DNA of 29,959 nucleotides, taken from a virus. The translations under genes were made by a program, and so were the position numbers. Location of the stretch: the IMG/VR virus record IMGVR_UViG_3300007734_000861, positions 1 through 29,959 of that record; one strand, written 5' to 3'. Below are positions 28,627-29,959 of the stretch, one piece after another. Position 1 is the first letter of the stretch; each line of letters begins with the position of its first letter. The notes beneath the pieces were generated by a model. It did not search any database. It was not told the DNA's origin and saw only the letters and a list, made by a program, of their open reading frames with translations.

Positions 28627-29959
28627 ATGGCAAAAGAAAAATCTTTAGTTGAAGAGGCTATCATCCAAATGAAAAATTTGGAAGAAGCGGTAGCTGAAAA
28701 TGCAAAAGGAATACTTGCTTCTACTATGAAACAAGAAATCAAAGACTTAGTAAAAGAATCTTTATCTGAACAAGAAGATGACGAGATTGAAACCGATGAC
28801 GTTGAAATGGATGAACCAATGGGTTCTGATGATATTGCCGATATTGATATGGGTGATGATGAATCAGACGAAGAAGGTGACGAAATGGATACTGATGATA
28901 TGGACGACGACGAAGAAGATATGGACTTCGATGACGAAGAAGATATGGACGACGAAGAAGACACTATCGACTTAACTGACGCTGACGATGAAGAAGTACT
29001 TAGAGTATTTCAACTTATGGGACCGGATGATAACATTGTTGTTACAAAAGACGACAAAGGAAATACTCATTTAAAAGATGAGGAAACCGGTAAAGAGTAT
29101 ATGATTGTTGGAGAAGGTGAAGAAGAAGAAATGGATGAATCTTGGGAAGAAATGGACGAATCTGAAGAAGAAATGGATGAAGACGAAGATATGGATGACG
29201 AATCTATCGAAGCTATTGTTGAAAGAATGTTTAGTTCTGACGACGATATGGACATCGAAGATGAAGACGATATGGATTTTGAAGAAATGGACGAAGAAGA
29301 AATGTACGACGAAGGAATCGTTTATGAAATCGAAATGGATGAAGAAGACGAAGAATTAGAAGAAGATGATATGGAAGACCAAGTTATGGAATCTAAAAAA
29401 ATGTCTATGAAACCTAAAGGTGTTGGAATGGGAAGTCCTTCTAAATTCAAATATGACAAATCTCCAAATTTGGGTACAGGATTCAAAACTAAAATGAAAC
29501 AAGGTCCAAGAACTATGGGAACAGGTAAAGCTAAATTTGAATATAAAGAAGGTGAAAACTCTGGTAGTAAACTTGGTAATAACAAAATGGTGAAAAAAGT
29601 TGAGTCAAAAGAACAATATACTGAAAAACCTAAAACTACGGTTAAAAAAGCAGAAACTAAAGAAGGAGTTCGTACTTTAGGTATGGGTTCTAATTTCAGA
29701 AAAGGTGGTTTACCAAAACCTTTCGCTCATTCAAGTGCCAATACAGCTATTAAAGAAAATGCTTCAAACAAAGAATTACAAATTCTTAGAGAAAAAAATG
29801 AAGAGTATAGAAAAGCACTTAATGTTTTTAGAAGTAAATTAAACGAGGTTGCAGTATTCAACTCAAACTTAGCTTACGCTACACGTTTGTTCACTGAACA
29901 CTCAACAACTAAAAAAGAAAAAATAAATATCCTTAGAAGATTTGATGATGTTGAAACTT
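28627..29959 (+). CDS. Prohead core scaffold protein (T4 gp22-like), partial at right edge
   Basis: The gene is open to the end of the window (at least 444 codons). Residues 1-50 are helical (VEEAIIQMKNLEEAVAENAK, GILASTMKQEIKDLVKESLSE), a pattern I recall from scaffold proteins of T4-like giant phages. L-S-E at the end of this stretch is a possible self-maturation site. Residues about 50-250 are extremely acidic, with repeated MDD, EEMD and DDE runs. A basic Gly/Lys region follows (KPKGVGMGSPSKFKYDK), then a long helix (KELQILREKNEEYRKALNVFRSKLNEVAVFN) before the edge. It follows the protease in the gp21-gp22 order, and a major capsid gene is expected next. The scaffold shapes the prohead and is then degraded. 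Confidence 0.85.
   Translation, partial: MAKEKSLVEEAIIQMKNLEEAVAENAKGILASTMKQEIKDLVKESLSEQEDDEIETDDVEMDEPMGSDDIADIDMGDDESDEEGDEMDTDDMDDDEEDMDFDDEEDMDDEEDTIDLTDADDEEVLRVFQLMGPDDNIVVTKDDKGNTHLKDEETGKEYMIVGEGEEEEMDESWEEMDESEEEMDEDEDMDDESIEAIVERMFSSDDDMDIEDEDDMDFEEMDEEEMYDEGIVYEIEMDEEDEELEEDDMEDQVMESKKMSMKPKGVGMGSPSKFKYDKSPNLGTGFKTKMKQGPRTMGTGKAKFEYKEGENSGSKLGNNKMVKKVESKEQYTEKPKTTVKKAETKEGVRTLGMGSNFRKGGLPKPFAHSSANTAIKENASNKELQILREKNEEYRKALNVFRSKLNEVAVFNSNLAYATRLFTEHSTTKKEKINILRRFDDVET

Noticed and set aside
28614-28964. Minus-strand Ser-rich frame of 116 codons
   Set aside because: It is the antisense of the Asp/Glu-rich scaffold, a composition artefact.
1-29959. Additional tRNA genes
   Set aside because: Apart from the tmRNA I see no other T-arm/acceptor pattern with CCA-type ends; a tRNA search program would be needed to exclude weak cases.

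Overview
The window looks like part of a large T4-like myovirus (tailed phage) genome infecting a Bacteroidetes host, probably flavobacterial. The phage assignment rests on a head-morphogenesis block in T4-like order: terminase large subunit (17156-18922), portal (23431-25317), prohead protease (27504-28235) and an acidic scaffold running off the right edge (28627-29959). The host assignment rests on strong AT-richness, the near absence of Shine-Dalgarno sequences, several promoters of the Bacteroidetes form TTG-N19-TAnnTTTG, and Bacteroidetes-like versions of ClpC, SmpB, bS21 and tmRNA.

Layout. 1-810: a terminator and three small genes joined by a repeated AAATAAGATT-ATG start element. 809-2197: a trans-translation unit, with smpB on + and a tmRNA gene on -, flanking a small membrane/coiled-coil gene. 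2231-4447: a large unknown protein and an M20-type metallopeptidase. 4477-9208: five proteins with short, related N-terminal leaders ending in (I/L)xE, three or four of which look peptidoglycan-directed (PG-binding-like, NlpC/P60-like, lytic transglycosylase), with a small HExxH membrane gene on the minus strand. 9231-11363: a minus-strand ClpC-type AAA+ unfoldase lacking the ClpC N-domain. 11390-12698: a small unknown protein, a KTSC protein and a nucleotidyltransferase. 12743-18922: an operon of virion or assembly proteins ending in terminase. 18946-23382: two Pro/Thr-linker surface-type proteins, the second with about 21 BspA/DUF285 repeats, placed where T4 has sheath and tube genes. 23431-29959: portal, a helical protein, a reverse-strand ribosomal protein bS21, a small unknown protein, a GIY-YIG homing endonuclease, prohead protease, a small protein and scaffold.

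Two promoter classes can be read. TAnnTTTG boxes, four of them with TTG exactly 19 bases upstream, serve smpB, tmRNA, the HExxH gene, clpC, the peptidase and the first small gene. An ATATTTAT(A/T) box, the reverse complement of the T4 late box TATAAATA, sits just upstream of most virion genes.

The most interesting content is a possible translation and protein-quality-control takeover kit: tmRNA with an unusual tag (GLVRQDELVNVA), SmpB, bS21 (in Bacteroidetes part of the pocket that hides the anti-Shine-Dalgarno) and a truncated ClpC. The second is a likely set of prohead-packaged, protease-processed proteins carrying modular leader peptides, with the matching prohead protease in the same window. 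All functions are inferred from sequence alone; no searches were run.
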